Notes under the pieces: model-generated | Told to the model about the DNA's origin: nothing | Databases searched by the model: none | What the model saw: the letters and a program-made list of their open reading frames with translations, nothing else | In this document: positions 1 through 7,856 of the stretch, piece after piece | How the letters are laid out: the number at the start of each line of letters is the position of its first letter | Position numbering within the stretch: position 1 is the stretch's first letter | Program-made: the position numbers and the translations under genes | Source: an uncultured Bacteroidales bacterium | Lineage (GTDB): Bacteria; Bacteroidota; Bacteroidia; Bacteroidales; Bacteroidaceae | Assembly: GCA_902802265.1 (NCBI GenBank) | Contig: CADCLN010000004.1 | Span: forward strand, 62,001-126,000 | DNA length: 64,000 nt | Direction: 5' to 3'

Positions 1-172
1 TTATGAGTACCGCCGTGAACTGTTGGGCGAAGGTCAGCTCTTCTTCCTCTACAAACGATTGAACCGTCCCGCCATCCTCTACTCCGACGTGAATGCGGTG
101 GACGAAAAAGTCTATACCTTCCCGCTGCCTATTACCGAAACGGAATCGGCACAGCGCGAGGCTAACAAGTAA
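1..172 (+). CDS. RagB/SusD-type nutrient-binding lipoprotein, C-terminal end only
   Basis: Only the last 56 codons are inside the window; the reading frame enters at base 2 and stops with TAA at 170-172. The visible peptide contains 'EYRRELLGEGQLFFLYKRLN' and ends in 'TFPLPITETE', which is the usual close of SusD/RagB proteins (the 'ERR.EL.GEGQRF.D..R' helix followed by 'PIP..E'). SusD proteins sit on the outer membrane and hand glycans or peptides to a SusC TonB-dependent channel. The SusC gene would lie upstream, outside the window. The genes that follow (DUF4843 and PKD-like lipoproteins) commonly accompany this kind of SusC/D pair, which supports the call. The substrate cannot be told from this fragment. 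Confidence 0.8.
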   Translation, partial: YEYRRELLGEGQLFFLYKRLNRPAILYSDVNAVDEKVYTFPLPITETESAQREANK

Positions 173-179
173 GGCTTAT

Positions 180-282
180 TTACCATTTACCATTTACCAT
201 TTACTATTTACCATTTACCAACGATATTTACCATGTACCATTTACCAATGATATTTACCATGTATCATGTACCATTTACCAT
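180..282 (+). repeat. Degenerate heptamer tract (TTTACCA)n
   Basis: The spacer after the SusD-like gene is built from repeats of TTTACCA and close variants (TTTACTA, ATGTACCA, ATGTATCA), about a dozen units. The tract runs straight into the start of the next gene and supplies that gene's possible start codons (ATG at 233, 248 and 260). A short piece of the same heptamer, in the opposite orientation (GGTAAATGGTAA), lies upstream of lysS near 14636-14648. The array is imperfect, so slippage would be slower than in a perfect microsatellite. Confidence 0.75.
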
Positions 283-1087
283 TTCTCCCCCTAGAGGGGG
301 AGTTAGAGGGGGTCTTCCTTTCCTCCTCATTTCTTTGGCACTCTTCATTTTCTCCAGCTGCTCAAAGGAGGAAGTCTCCACCTACGACACAGGCTACACC
401 GCGTTGAACATCTGGGTGGGTAATGCCGCAGGGGCAGTCTTTGAGAAAGAAACCTACAATTACTCCTACGCATACGAAGAAGGCAGCGTGACATTCTATG
501 CCCAGCTGAGCGGAATGCCCGTTCCCTACGACCGCACCTTCCGTCTGGAAGCCTTCGGCGGAGATTCAGCCCTGATGGCAAACACGGTGCGTGTGGAAGA
601 CTATGTGCTGCCAGCAGGAGCCATCAGAGGGGAATACAAAGTCTATTTCAATTCGCAGAAACTGTCAGACCCCACACTGTTCACAAAACAAGACGGCATG
701 ATTCATTTCCGCATGGTGCCTAACGACCAGTTTGCCATTGGTTCGGAAAACCATCAGCAGTTTACCGTAGTGCTGAAAAACTACCTTGCCAAACCCTCCA
801 ATTGGGACAAGGCAAACTTCCCCAGCAGGGCACTTTCCGTCTTCTTTGGCACATACAGCCGCGTGAAATACCAGTTTATGATTGAGCACCTCGGCATGAA
901 AGACTTTGAAGTGAACTACAACGCGCAAACAGCCTATAACGAGGAGACCAATGTCGTCTCTAATTCTTACGCCATCTACCTGTTGCAAGTAATGCAACGT
1001 GCATTGAACGAATACAACAACACACACGAAACGCCCCTCACCGACGAGCAAGGCAATCTCGTGACCTTCCCCAATTCAGCCTATTAA
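233..1087 (+). CDS. DUF4843-type surface lipoprotein
   Basis: The protein has a lipoprotein signal ending in 'ALFIFSSCSKEE', so the mature form would start at the Cys and be anchored to the membrane. The body, with 'YDTGYTALNIWVG' near the start, two beta-rich segments and 'FFGTYSRVKYQFMIEHLG' towards the end, reads as the DUF4843 family of SusD-linked lipoproteins. The start is uncertain: ATG codons at 233, 248 and 260 all lie in the upstream heptamer tract, and 260 gives a more normal signal peptide. Between these codons and the hydrophobic stretch, a GC-rich palindromic repeat (285-314) is read in frame as 'SPPRGGVRGGLP', so the whole n-region of the signal peptide is made of repeat DNA. 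It lies 12 bp before the PKD-like gene and is probably cotranscribed with it. The function is not known beyond a likely role in the SusC/D-type complex. Confidence 0.75.
   Translation: MYHLPMIFTMYHVPFTISPPRGGVRGGLPFLLISLALFIFSSCSKEEVSTYDTGYTALNIWVGNAAGAVFEKETYNYSYAYEEGSVTFYAQLSGMPVPYDRTFRLEAFGGDSALMANTVRVEDYVLPAGAIRGEYKVYFNSQKLSDPTLFTKQDGMIHFRMVPNDQFAIGSENHQQFTVVLKNYLAKPSNWDKANFPSRALSVFFGTYSRVKYQFMIEHLGMKDFEVNYNAQTAYNEETNVVSNSYAIYLLQVMQRALNEYNNTHETPLTDEQGNLVTFPNSAY
285..314 (+). repeat. GC-rich palindromic repeat, copy 1 (inside a coding region)
   Basis: Thirty bases beginning CTCCCCCTAGAGGGGGAG form a near-perfect palindrome followed by TTAGAGGGGGTC. The reverse complement matches 6824-6853 at 28 of 30 positions. 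Both copies lie inside genes and are read in the same frame as PP-x-GG-x-RGGL. Confidence 0.85.
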
Positions 1088-1099
1088 CAGCCATCCGTC

Positions 1100-2722
1100 A
1101 TGAAATACCGCATTATTATTCTTTTCGCCCTTCTGCTGTCCCTCATCACTTCCTGCTACAAAGACAAAGGCAATTATGATTACCACGAACTGGAAGACGT
1201 TGCCATCGATACGACTGACGTAGGCATGCAGTCGGAATACGCCATCATGCGTTTCGACACTTTGGTGCTGAAGCCAAAAGTCTATTTTGAAGGCCAGGAA
1301 GTGACCGATGCCAGCCAGGCACCGTTGGACTACCTGTGGACCATCTTCAGTGCCACGACGGGCACGGGAGCCAATCAGGTCATCGACACCATCGGCCATG
1401 AGCGCATCCTGAACAGCGTCATCAGCCGCACAGGTGGCAACTACCTGGTGCAGCTGGTCGTAACCAACCGCCACGACGGTGTGAAGCAATTCTTCCGCAT
1501 CCCAGTCTCCGTCAGCGAAGTCTTCAATGGCGGCTGGATGGTGTTCTATGAACGGGCTGACAAGCCAGGCTATTCCGACCTCGCCCTTATCTTCAACGCC
1601 TGGACCAAACTGAACGTCAACTACAATCGCTACTACACCAACCTCTACGAAACCACCAACGGCGAACCGCTGAAGGGGCACCCCATCCGCTGTCTGGACA
1701 TCGCCGTGTCGCTCGCTGCAGGCAACAACTACGTGGGGCTCTGCACTGACTACACCTTGGTGGGCGTCAGCGAAAATGGCATCGAGCGGGCACTCGTCTT
1801 TAAGGACTTCTTCCACAACCCACCCACCACCATGGCTCCCACCTGGTACGGTCAGCACGGTTCGGGTGTGATGTCGGGACAAAGTTCCGAAGTGCTCATC
1901 AACGACAACCAGATATATACCAACACCTACACCTACAGTGCCACCGAAGGCAGAAACACACGCTTCAGCGTGCCCAAGATTGCCAACGGCATCGGACAAC
2001 TTGCCGCCTGGAATGCCGAAATACCCCAAACCCTGAACTACGGCATTGTGGTTTACGACCAGACCTATCAGCGATTCCGCTATGCAGGCTACAATTCTGC
2101 CCTTCTTGAAGAATTTGCCGAGCAAAGTCCCGCTGCAGCTTTCGACATCAACCACACAGGCATGACCATGCTCCTGGCAGACTGGGGCAGGGGTACAAGC
2201 ATGGGCGTAGGTCTTCGTCCTTTCGAATACTTCATCATGGCAAAGGGCTCGGAACGCTACTTGGCCGTGGCAAACTTCTCCAGCACATACCCCACCACCG
2301 AAAACATCGGCATCGGACTTTATCCCATGGACGACCTCTGTCCAGACATCGACAAAGCCACCACCATGTCGGCCAGCCACGTCGGCAGCTTTATCTACTA
2401 CGGCGCAGGCAGCAAAGTATATACATTCGCCTACGACTCCAACCAACCCGCCGCTGTGGCATGGGAAGCACCCTCTGCGGATGAAGAAGTCACCTGTGTG
2501 CGTATCATGAAATACTACCACGGCACCATCTACGGCTACGGCATGGTGCCACGTGCCGACAACCTCGTGCACATTGCCACCTGGAACGAACAGACACAGC
2601 AGGGACACCTCTATGAATACCTCATCAACCCCGCCAGCGGCATCCTCAACACTACCCAGTGCTACGACTATCCCATTCCTGGTCGCGTCAAAGACATGGC
2701 CTGGAAGTTCTCTATGCAATAA
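1100..2722 (+). CDS. PKD-like family lipoprotein
   Basis: This is a 540-aa protein with a lipoprotein signal ('ALLLSLITSCYKDKGNYDY', lipidated Cys near residue 19). The segment of roughly residues 35-145, including 'LDYLWTIFSATTG' and 'GGNYLVQLVVTNRHDGV', has the pattern of an immunoglobulin-like PKD domain. The remaining ~390 residues look like a beta-propeller or other beta-rich fold with no catalytic motif that I recognise. PKD-like lipoproteins of this type are regularly encoded after SusC/SusD/DUF4843 sets and are thought to be accessory surface binding proteins. The spacing from the DUF4843 gene is 12 bp and the thioredoxin-like gene follows after 28 bp, so the group is probably one transcript. 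The ligand is unknown. Confidence 0.75.
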   Translation: MKYRIIILFALLLSLITSCYKDKGNYDYHELEDVAIDTTDVGMQSEYAIMRFDTLVLKPKVYFEGQEVTDASQAPLDYLWTIFSATTGTGANQVIDTIGHERILNSVISRTGGNYLVQLVVTNRHDGVKQFFRIPVSVSEVFNGGWMVFYERADKPGYSDLALIFNAWTKLNVNYNRYYTNLYETTNGEPLKGHPIRCLDIAVSLAAGNNYVGLCTDYTLVGVSENGIERALVFKDFFHNPPTTMAPTWYGQHGSGVMSGQSSEVLINDNQIYTNTYTYSATEGRNTRFSVPKIANGIGQLAAWNAEIPQTLNYGIVVYDQTYQRFRYAGYNSALLEEFAEQSPAAAFDINHTGMTMLLADWGRGTSMGVGLRPFEYFIMAKGSERYLAVANFSSTYPTTENIGIGLYPMDDLCPDIDKATTMSASHVGSFIYYGAGSKVYTFAYDSNQPAAVAWEAPSADEEVTCVRIMKYYHGTIYGYGMVPRADNLVHIATWNEQTQQGHLYEYLINPASGILNTTQCYDYPIPGRVKDMAWKFSMQ

Positions 2723-2750
2723 TTCATTCATCACTAAATTATTTTGTTAT

Positions 2751-3905
2751 ATGAAAAAACTTACAACAACCCTCCTTGCCCTCCTTTCCGCCGTCACCCT
2801 GATGGCACAGGGCATCGCCTTCGAACCCGAAGGCACCACATTGGAACAAGCATCTGCCCTCGCCAAGGCACAGAAAAAACTCATCTTCCTCGACTGCTAC
2901 ACCCAGTGGTGCGGTCCCTGCAAGAAGATGGCACGCGACGTCTTCCCCATGGCAGAAGTAGGATCCTTCATGAACCCCAAGTTCGTCTCCATCAAGATAG
3001 ACATGGAGAGTGCCTACGGCGCACCGCTCGCCAAGAAACTCCAGATTACGGCGTACCCCACCTTCATCATCTTCAATGCCGACGCACAGGAAATCGGCCG
3101 CTTCCTCGGTGGCAGTCCTGCCGACGAATTCATGAAGAAGGTGGAGGAGAAAAGCAAGGACAACTCATCCTCACAACTGCAAGCCCGCTGGCAGAGTGGA
3201 GACCGCGACCCGCAGTTCCTGCAGGAATATCTCAACACGCTCAACGCCAGCTACAAGGGCGAAGAAGCCGACCTTGTGGCAGAAGCCATCCTCGAAGGCA
3301 AGGAAGCCACCTTTGCCAACGACAGCACCCTGCGCATGATTTTCATGCGTAGCATCAACAACCCCTTTGCAAAGTCTTTCGTTTACACCGTAAAGAATCC
3401 AGCAGCCCTGAAGGCAGCCATTGGCGACATGCCCGTAGAAATGAAAATCAAAAACGTGCTCGAAACCTACCATCGCCAACTGATCAACGAGCACGACGGC
3501 ACAGCATCCCTCGACCAGCAGAAATTCGACCAGTTCGTTGCCCTGCTTAGCGAAATGGGCATCAAGGAGGCAGACCACTACCGTCTCATCACGCTGATCA
3601 CCCTCAGTGAGAAGCAGAAAAACTTTGCAGCCTACATGAAGTATATCAAGGAATACCTGGCAAACCCCAACCTTGATGCCGACGACATGCAGCTCGCACG
3701 CTGGGCTCGCCCCTTCTCCAGTCCTACCGACAACTCGGCCGAGAAAGCGGAAATGAAAGCCCTGCTTCAGCAGCGTCTCGACGACCTCCGTGCCGGCAAG
3801 CGTCAACCCATGACACGTGTGGGCAACATGCGACTCTCCGTTCCCACCGACGTCCTTATCAGCAAAGTAATCGACGCTATGGACGGCAAAATGCCCAATC
3901 AGTAA
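2751..3905 (+). CDS. Secreted thioredoxin-family protein
   Basis: The start at 2751 gives 384 aa with a clear signal peptide ('MKKLTTTLLALLSAVTLMAQ'). A thioredoxin fold follows at residues ~25-135: 'LIFLDCYTQWCGPCKKM' carries the redox pair Cys54/Cys57, and 'ITAYPTFIIF' has the cis-proline. The remaining ~240 residues are helical and rich in charged residues, with no domain that I can name. Upstream in-frame codons from 2553 only extend into the previous gene and are rejected. It is probably periplasmic and acts in thiol-disulfide exchange or reduction of a partner, perhaps another product of this operon. Proteins of this build are common at the end of SusC/D/DUF4843/PKD operons. Confidence 0.8.
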   Translation: MKKLTTTLLALLSAVTLMAQGIAFEPEGTTLEQASALAKAQKKLIFLDCYTQWCGPCKKMARDVFPMAEVGSFMNPKFVSIKIDMESAYGAPLAKKLQITAYPTFIIFNADAQEIGRFLGGSPADEFMKKVEEKSKDNSSSQLQARWQSGDRDPQFLQEYLNTLNASYKGEEADLVAEAILEGKEATFANDSTLRMIFMRSINNPFAKSFVYTVKNPAALKAAIGDMPVEMKIKNVLETYHRQLINEHDGTASLDQQKFDQFVALLSEMGIKEADHYRLITLITLSEKQKNFAAYMKYIKEYLANPNLDADDMQLARWARPFSSPTDNSAEKAEMKALLQQRLDDLRAGKRQPMTRVGNMRLSVPTDVLISKVIDAMDGKMPNQ

Positions 3906-3931
3906 CCCCCCTTTTCGTTAGTAATAAACCG

Positions 3932-4708
3932 ATGAAAAAGAAAAAAACATTAGCAATACTATTCGTGTTGGCGACGCTAACCCCAGCCCATGCACAGTGG
4001 ACCAACTACGACACCCAGAGCACCATCCGAGGCGTGTTTGGTGCCATCAATGCCGCCATCGAGTCGGAAGAACGAAAAAAAGAGATGGAAATCCATGCTC
4101 GGCAGAAAGTGGAGTTTGAACAGAGTTTTCAGGATGCCATGACCGAAGCCAAGGCGTTTGAAGCATCAGAGAACTGGGAGGAAGCCCTGGAGAAATACGA
4201 GGAAGCCGCCAAGCTGAACTGCAAATACGGCTACACCGACCAGCGTACCATATCGAGGAAGATTACCAGCCTCTACGTCAAGGGAGGTCGTGAAGACGAT
4301 GGTCCCAGCATCCTGCACAACGATGCCGTGAAGCTAAAAGACTACTCCGCCTATCGCTACGTCAGGGAGAACCCCGTCTATGTGAACAAAAAGCAGACTG
4401 CGACAAAGATTGTGCGTGTAGCCTGTTCGGAGAAAGAGACGCGTCTGGAACTGGAGTGCGAAGCCCCGCAATCCAACTATGGCATGAATGTAAAGGGTTC
4501 AGCCTACATCAAGGGTAACAAAGGCGGCAAGCAGGAATTGGTAAGTGTAGAAAACATCACCATGGCGCCAGCCTACACCACCATCCCCTGGCCGTATCAG
4601 AAGCTATGTTTCGCACTCATCTTCTCACCCCTGCCCGAGAACGCCACCGAGTTCGACTTCATCGAACCGTCCAGCACCTGGCAGTTCAAGAATATCAAAT
4701 GCAAGTAG
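3932..4708 (+). CDS. Secreted protein of unknown function with a TPR-like helical pair
   Basis: The protein has 258 aa with a signal peptide ('KKKKTLAILFVLATLTPAHAQ'). Residues ~45-100 are strongly helical and contain 'AFEASENWEEALEKYEEAAK', which has the spacing of a tetratricopeptide repeat. The second half is beta-rich ('TRLELECEAPQ', 'YGMNVKGSAYIKGNKGG'). I do not recognise a family for the whole protein. It lies 26 bp after the thioredoxin-like gene and is followed by a strong terminator, so it is likely the last gene of the operon that begins before the window. Confidence 0.65.
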   Translation: MKKKKTLAILFVLATLTPAHAQWTNYDTQSTIRGVFGAINAAIESEERKKEMEIHARQKVEFEQSFQDAMTEAKAFEASENWEEALEKYEEAAKLNCKYGYTDQRTISRKITSLYVKGGREDDGPSILHNDAVKLKDYSAYRYVRENPVYVNKKQTATKIVRVACSEKETRLELECEAPQSNYGMNVKGSAYIKGNKGGKQELVSVENITMAPAYTTIPWPYQKLCFALIFSPLPENATEFDFIEPSSTWQFKNIKCK

Positions 4709-4852
4709 CATCAATGCATTATATTAGCACTTGAAAAATCATAACACAGCACTTGTCAATCCCAAAGTTAACAGTTGTCAATTCGAAGTATAGTGCTTAT
4801 TGTTTTGATTTAGTCTCGAAAGATACTCTCGGTCTTGTTCCAGTCAAAGAAG

Positions 4853-4892
4853 AAAGCCCCCTTGAATCGTGTGAGGATTCAAGGGGGCTTTT
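4853..4892. terminator. Bidirectional intrinsic terminator
   Basis: A perfect 16-bp stem (AAAGCCCCCTTGAATC paired with GATTCAAGGGGGCTTT) encloses a 7-nt loop. A T-run follows on the plus strand and an A-run precedes it, so it can end the plus-strand operon and the minus-strand gene that stops at 4916. Confidence 0.92.
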
Positions 4893-4915
4893 GTCTGTAT
4901 GGTGTGTCGGAATGT

Positions 4916-6103
4916 TTATTCTTCTGCTCCTTGGCTCAGGTAGATTTCGATGAGTCGGGTGATGTCGTTCACGGTGATGGCGCCGTCGCGGTCGATATCG
5001 CCCTTGATGGGGTTGGGTTCTTCTTCTTCTTCCTGCTGCTTGATGTAGGCTTCGTAGGTTTCGCCGTCAACGAAGTGGAGGGTGGCGTTGATGAGGACGT
5101 ACTGGGTGTCGCTCAGGATGGCGAAGCTGGCTTTGTAGTCCTGACCTTCGGTGACACGGTATTTGCGGTCGTAGTATGTCAGCTGTTCAACGCCGGTGCT
5201 GTCAACCCAGTTCCATGCCCAGAGGGTGTCGTTATAGACGGTCTCCGGTGCGCGCAGTTTGGCTTGGCTGCCTGTGCCAGGAATGGTGTCGGGGGCTTCG
5301 GGGTCGTATTCTTTCCACCAGTCGTAGAAGAAGTAGCTGACGGTGTCGGCTGTCTCGTTGAGCTTGATGCAATAGACTGCTGGGTAGGCGTTGTGGCCGT
5401 GTCCGGCATCCCAACCGCCCCAGTAGGTAGTGTATTCGCCGTCGGCATCGCGCCAGCCGTCGTAGAGCCCGATGAAGTCGGCATTGTATGACCCGTTGAG
5501 GTTCAGACCGTAGATGGTGGCCTGGCTGATGTCGTCGATGCCGAGTGCAGCGGTGATGCTGTTGACATCGATCAGGGAGTATGTCAGCGGGTTGTACTGG
5601 TCGGTGATGGTGAGCGCCATGGTGCCTTCCACGTCGATGGTCTTGACGAGTTCTTTGCCCTTGATGGAGAAGCTGACGGTGTAGGAGTCGCTGCTCTGGG
5701 AGAGGGTGTCGGTGGTGTAGGTGGCAATGTTTGCCTGTGCAACGGCTGCCCCTGTGGTGACGATTTTGTAGGAATGTCCTTCTGCCCATTCATAATTGAA
5801 AACTACGTTGACAAATTCTGGTGCAGCTCCGGTTCCTCTTGCTGATGCAAAGGCTTGTACGGGTTCTGTGGCGTTGTCGATGTAGAGGTCGTAGCTTACA
5901 GCGAGCATGTTGAAGAAGGTGAGGGTGTAGTTGGCTGGGTTGGGGTAGGTGAGCACGATGCCTTCGAGGTTGAGGTCGTCGAGGTTTTCATAGACGCGTC
6001 CGTCCTGGATGTTCCATGTGGCTGTGCCCCATTCCCATGTCTGGGCGTTTGCCGAGAGGAGTGTAGCGAATGCTACAGCGAGTGTGAGTAGTGTTTTTTT
6101 CAT
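4916..6103 (-). CDS. Secreted protein with a C-terminal dockerin-type repeat
   Basis: This is a 395-aa protein with a signal peptide ('KKTLLTLAVAFATLLSANAQ'). The body is rich in Tyr, Trp, Asp and Thr and predicted beta-rich; I see no catalytic motif. After an acidic linker ('QQEEEEEPNP') the last ~28 residues read 'GDIDRDGAITVNDITRLI' plus 'EIYLSQ'. That is a single type I dockerin-like EF-hand repeat with a complete calcium loop (D-x-D-x-D-G-x-I). Only one repeat is present, where a true cellulosomal dockerin has two. The gene stands alone, between a terminator and its own -7 promoter element. It probably ends up at the cell surface; the partner is unknown. Confidence 0.75.
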   Translation of the reverse strand: MKKTLLTLAVAFATLLSANAQTWEWGTATWNIQDGRVYENLDDLNLEGIVLTYPNPANYTLTFFNMLAVSYDLYIDNATEPVQAFASARGTGAAPEFVNVVFNYEWAEGHSYKIVTTGAAVAQANIATYTTDTLSQSSDSYTVSFSIKGKELVKTIDVEGTMALTITDQYNPLTYSLIDVNSITAALGIDDISQATIYGLNLNGSYNADFIGLYDGWRDADGEYTTYWGGWDAGHGHNAYPAVYCIKLNETADTVSYFFYDWWKEYDPEAPDTIPGTGSQAKLRAPETVYNDTLWAWNWVDSTGVEQLTYYDRKYRVTEGQDYKASFAILSDTQYVLINATLHFVDGETYEAYIKQQEEEEEPNPIKGDIDRDGAITVNDITRLIEIYLSQGAEE

Positions 6104-6155
6104 AATGGAGTTGTTTTAATTTATAAATGTTTTTGTTGTTTTTTCTTAATTCGGG

Positions 6156-6164
6156 GCAAAGATA
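6156..6164 (-). promoter_or_regulatory. -7 promoter element (TATCTTTGC) of the 4916-6103 gene
   Basis: On the minus strand the sequence is TATCTTTGC, an exact fit to the Bacteroidetes -7 consensus TAnnTTTGC, about 52 bp before the start codon. No clear TTTG -33 element is seen. Confidence 0.7.
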
Positions 6165-6221
6165 CGAAAAAAATGAAGAATGAAGAATAAAGAATGAGGA
6201 ATTTTTTTTCTTGCAGGGTTA

Positions 6222-7046
6222 TTATTCTGTGGAATGGGTGTTTTTTTGCATTTTTTTCTGTTCTCTTTGCCTAACGGCTTCGTACATGAGGATGGCTGCG
6301 CTGACGGAGACGTTGAGGGAGTCGAGTTGCCCCAGCATGGGGATGCGGATGTGGGCATCGGCGGCCCTGCGCCACTGGTCGGTCAGTCCTGTGGACTCGG
6401 TGCCCATGACGATGGCTGTGCCTTGGGTCATGTCGGTGTCGTAATAAAGATGGGAGTCTTGCAGTTGTGCGGTAAGGATTTGAATGCCATGCTGCTTGAG
6501 GAATAATATGCAGTCTTCGGAACGGCACGCTACACAGGGTACGGTGAAGATGGAACCGAGGCTGCTTCGGATGAGGTTGGGGTTGTAGAGGTCGGTGAGC
6601 GGGTCGCACACGATGACGGCATCTGCTCCGGCTGCGTCGGCACTGCGCAGGATGGCTCCGAGGTTGCCTGGTTTTTCTACGCTTTCGAGGATGACGAGAA
6701 GGGGGGTGTCGCTCAGTCGGAGGTCGCTGAGTTGCAAGTTGGGGGTTTTGACGATGGCGATGATGCCTTCGGTGCTGCCTCGGTAGGCCATTTTTTGGTA
6801 GAGGGTGGGGGAAACGGGGAAAAGACCCCCTCTAGCTCCCCCTCCAGGGGGAGGATTTGGGATGGGTGGTGTGGTCAGGGTGGGGCAGTAGAAGATGGTG
6901 TCGATTGGGAGTCCTGCCTGGATGCAGTGTTGGAGTTCGCGTTGGCCTTCGACGACAAAGAGTCCTTGTGACCGCCGTTCAGAGGATTTTTGCTGAAGGG
7001 CGATCAGAGCTTTTATCTTGGGGTTTTGTGTGCTGGTGATTTCCAT
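6222..7046 (-). CDS. SpoU/TrmH-family RNA 2'-O-methyltransferase
   Basis: The 274-aa protein begins 'MEITSTQNPKIKALIALQ', the usual substrate-binding N-terminal domain of the TrmH/RlmB group. It then has the SPOUT knot motifs 'LLVILESVEKPGNLGAILRS', 'IRSSLGSIFTVP' and 'AIVMGTESTGL....IPMLGQLDSLNVSVSAAILMYE'. It should methylate a ribose 2'-OH in rRNA or tRNA using SAM; the exact target cannot be told. An unusual insert, 'PPIPNPPPGGGARGGLFP', lies between the two domains (around residues 60-77) and is encoded by a palindromic repeat at 6824-6853. It is the last gene of a four-gene minus-strand operon and starts 3 bp after the SDR gene stops. Confidence 0.9.
   Translation of the reverse strand: MEITSTQNPKIKALIALQQKSSERRSQGLFVVEGQRELQHCIQAGLPIDTIFYCPTLTTPPIPNPPPGGGARGGLFPVSPTLYQKMAYRGSTEGIIAIVKTPNLQLSDLRLSDTPLLVILESVEKPGNLGAILRSADAAGADAVIVCDPLTDLYNPNLIRSSLGSIFTVPCVACRSEDCILFLKQHGIQILTAQLQDSHLYYDTDMTQGTAIVMGTESTGLTDQWRRAADAHIRIPMLGQLDSLNVSVSAAILMYEAVRQREQKKMQKNTHSTE
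6824..6853 (-). repeat. GC-rich palindromic repeat, copy 2 (inside the RNA methyltransferase gene)
   Basis: This matches the reverse complement of 285-314 at 28 of 30 positions. It is translated in frame as PPGGGARGGL in the hinge between the two domains of the methyltransferase, where an insertion is likely to be tolerated. Confidence 0.85.
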
Positions 7047-7049
7047 TAT

Positions 7050-7856
7050 TTATTTGCAATGGTACATCATGCCGACTACTTTTGTGGCGAGCCATGTGGG
7101 TAGCAGACGTGCTCCTAAACATTCCAGGTCGGAGAGAAAGTCGCTGGTGTAGTAGAGGCTGGGGTTCGTTTGGGTGCAGGCTTTGACTACTCGCTTGGCA
7201 CAGGATGCGGCGGTGAGCCCGTTCTCTTCGTCATGTTCCATCTGCTGGATGGCGGCTTGCATGTTGGGATAGACGTCGCTGCCAGCAAGGTCGGTGCGGC
7301 GTGCTGCCCCGAATCCTGTCTTTACATCGCCTGGCTGCACACAGCTGACCGTCAATTTGTATGCCTTCAGTTCGTTTTTCAGGGAAAATGCAAACGAGTT
7401 GATGGCGGCTTTGGTGGCTGAATACATGGCCTGGAAGGGGATGCCGAAAACGGCTGCCATGCTGCTGACAAAGACAATGCGTCCACGCTCATGGCTGTTT
7501 GTCATGGGTTGTTTGCGCATCAAAGGCAAAGCTGCCTGCACCACACGGATGGGACCATAGGTGTTCACATTGAATTGCCGTTGCATTTCTTCTTCTTTGG
7601 TAAATTCAATGGAACCGGCTACGCCCATGCCGGCACAAAGCACCAGCACGTCGATGCGTCCGTCGGTTTGTGCGATTTGCTGAATGGCTGCGTCGATGGT
7701 GTCACGTTGGGTTACGTCGCAGGGTATGTGCTGCACGCCCTGTTGTGGTTTGTGGGTTCTTGAAAGGTCGTAAACTTTGTAGCCCTTGTCGGCCATTTGG
7801 CGAGCTGTTTCACGTCCGATGCCCGACGAGGCTCCTGTGATGACTGCTATTTTCAT
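7050..7856 (-). CDS. SDR-family NAD(P)-dependent oxidoreductase
   Basis: The start at 7856 gives 268 aa beginning 'MKIAVITGASSGIGRETARQ', the Rossmann TGxxxGxG cofactor motif. 'VLCAGMGV' (NAG-like) and the catalytic 'SSMAAVFGIPFQAMYSATKAA' (S...YxxxK) follow, then 'VQPGDVKTGF'. It is a classical short-chain dehydrogenase; the substrate is unknown. Upstream in-frame codons (to 8354) lie in the aminotransferase gene and are rejected. The start overlaps the aminotransferase stop by 4 nt (ATGA-type junction), so the two are translationally coupled. Confidence 0.9.
   Translation of the reverse strand: MKIAVITGASSGIGRETARQMADKGYKVYDLSRTHKPQQGVQHIPCDVTQRDTIDAAIQQIAQTDGRIDVLVLCAGMGVAGSIEFTKEEEMQRQFNVNTYGPIRVVQAALPLMRKQPMTNSHERGRIVFVSSMAAVFGIPFQAMYSATKAAINSFAFSLKNELKAYKLTVSCVQPGDVKTGFGAARRTDLAGSDVYPNMQAAIQQMEHDEENGLTAASCAKRVVKACTQTNPSLYYTSDFLSDLECLGARLLPTWLATKVVGMMYHCK

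Noticed and set aside
1076-2734. 552-codon minus-strand frame opposite the PKD-like lipoprotein gene
   Set aside because: The plus-strand gene has a lipoprotein signal and operon context; the antisense translation is Val/Gly/His-rich with no motif.
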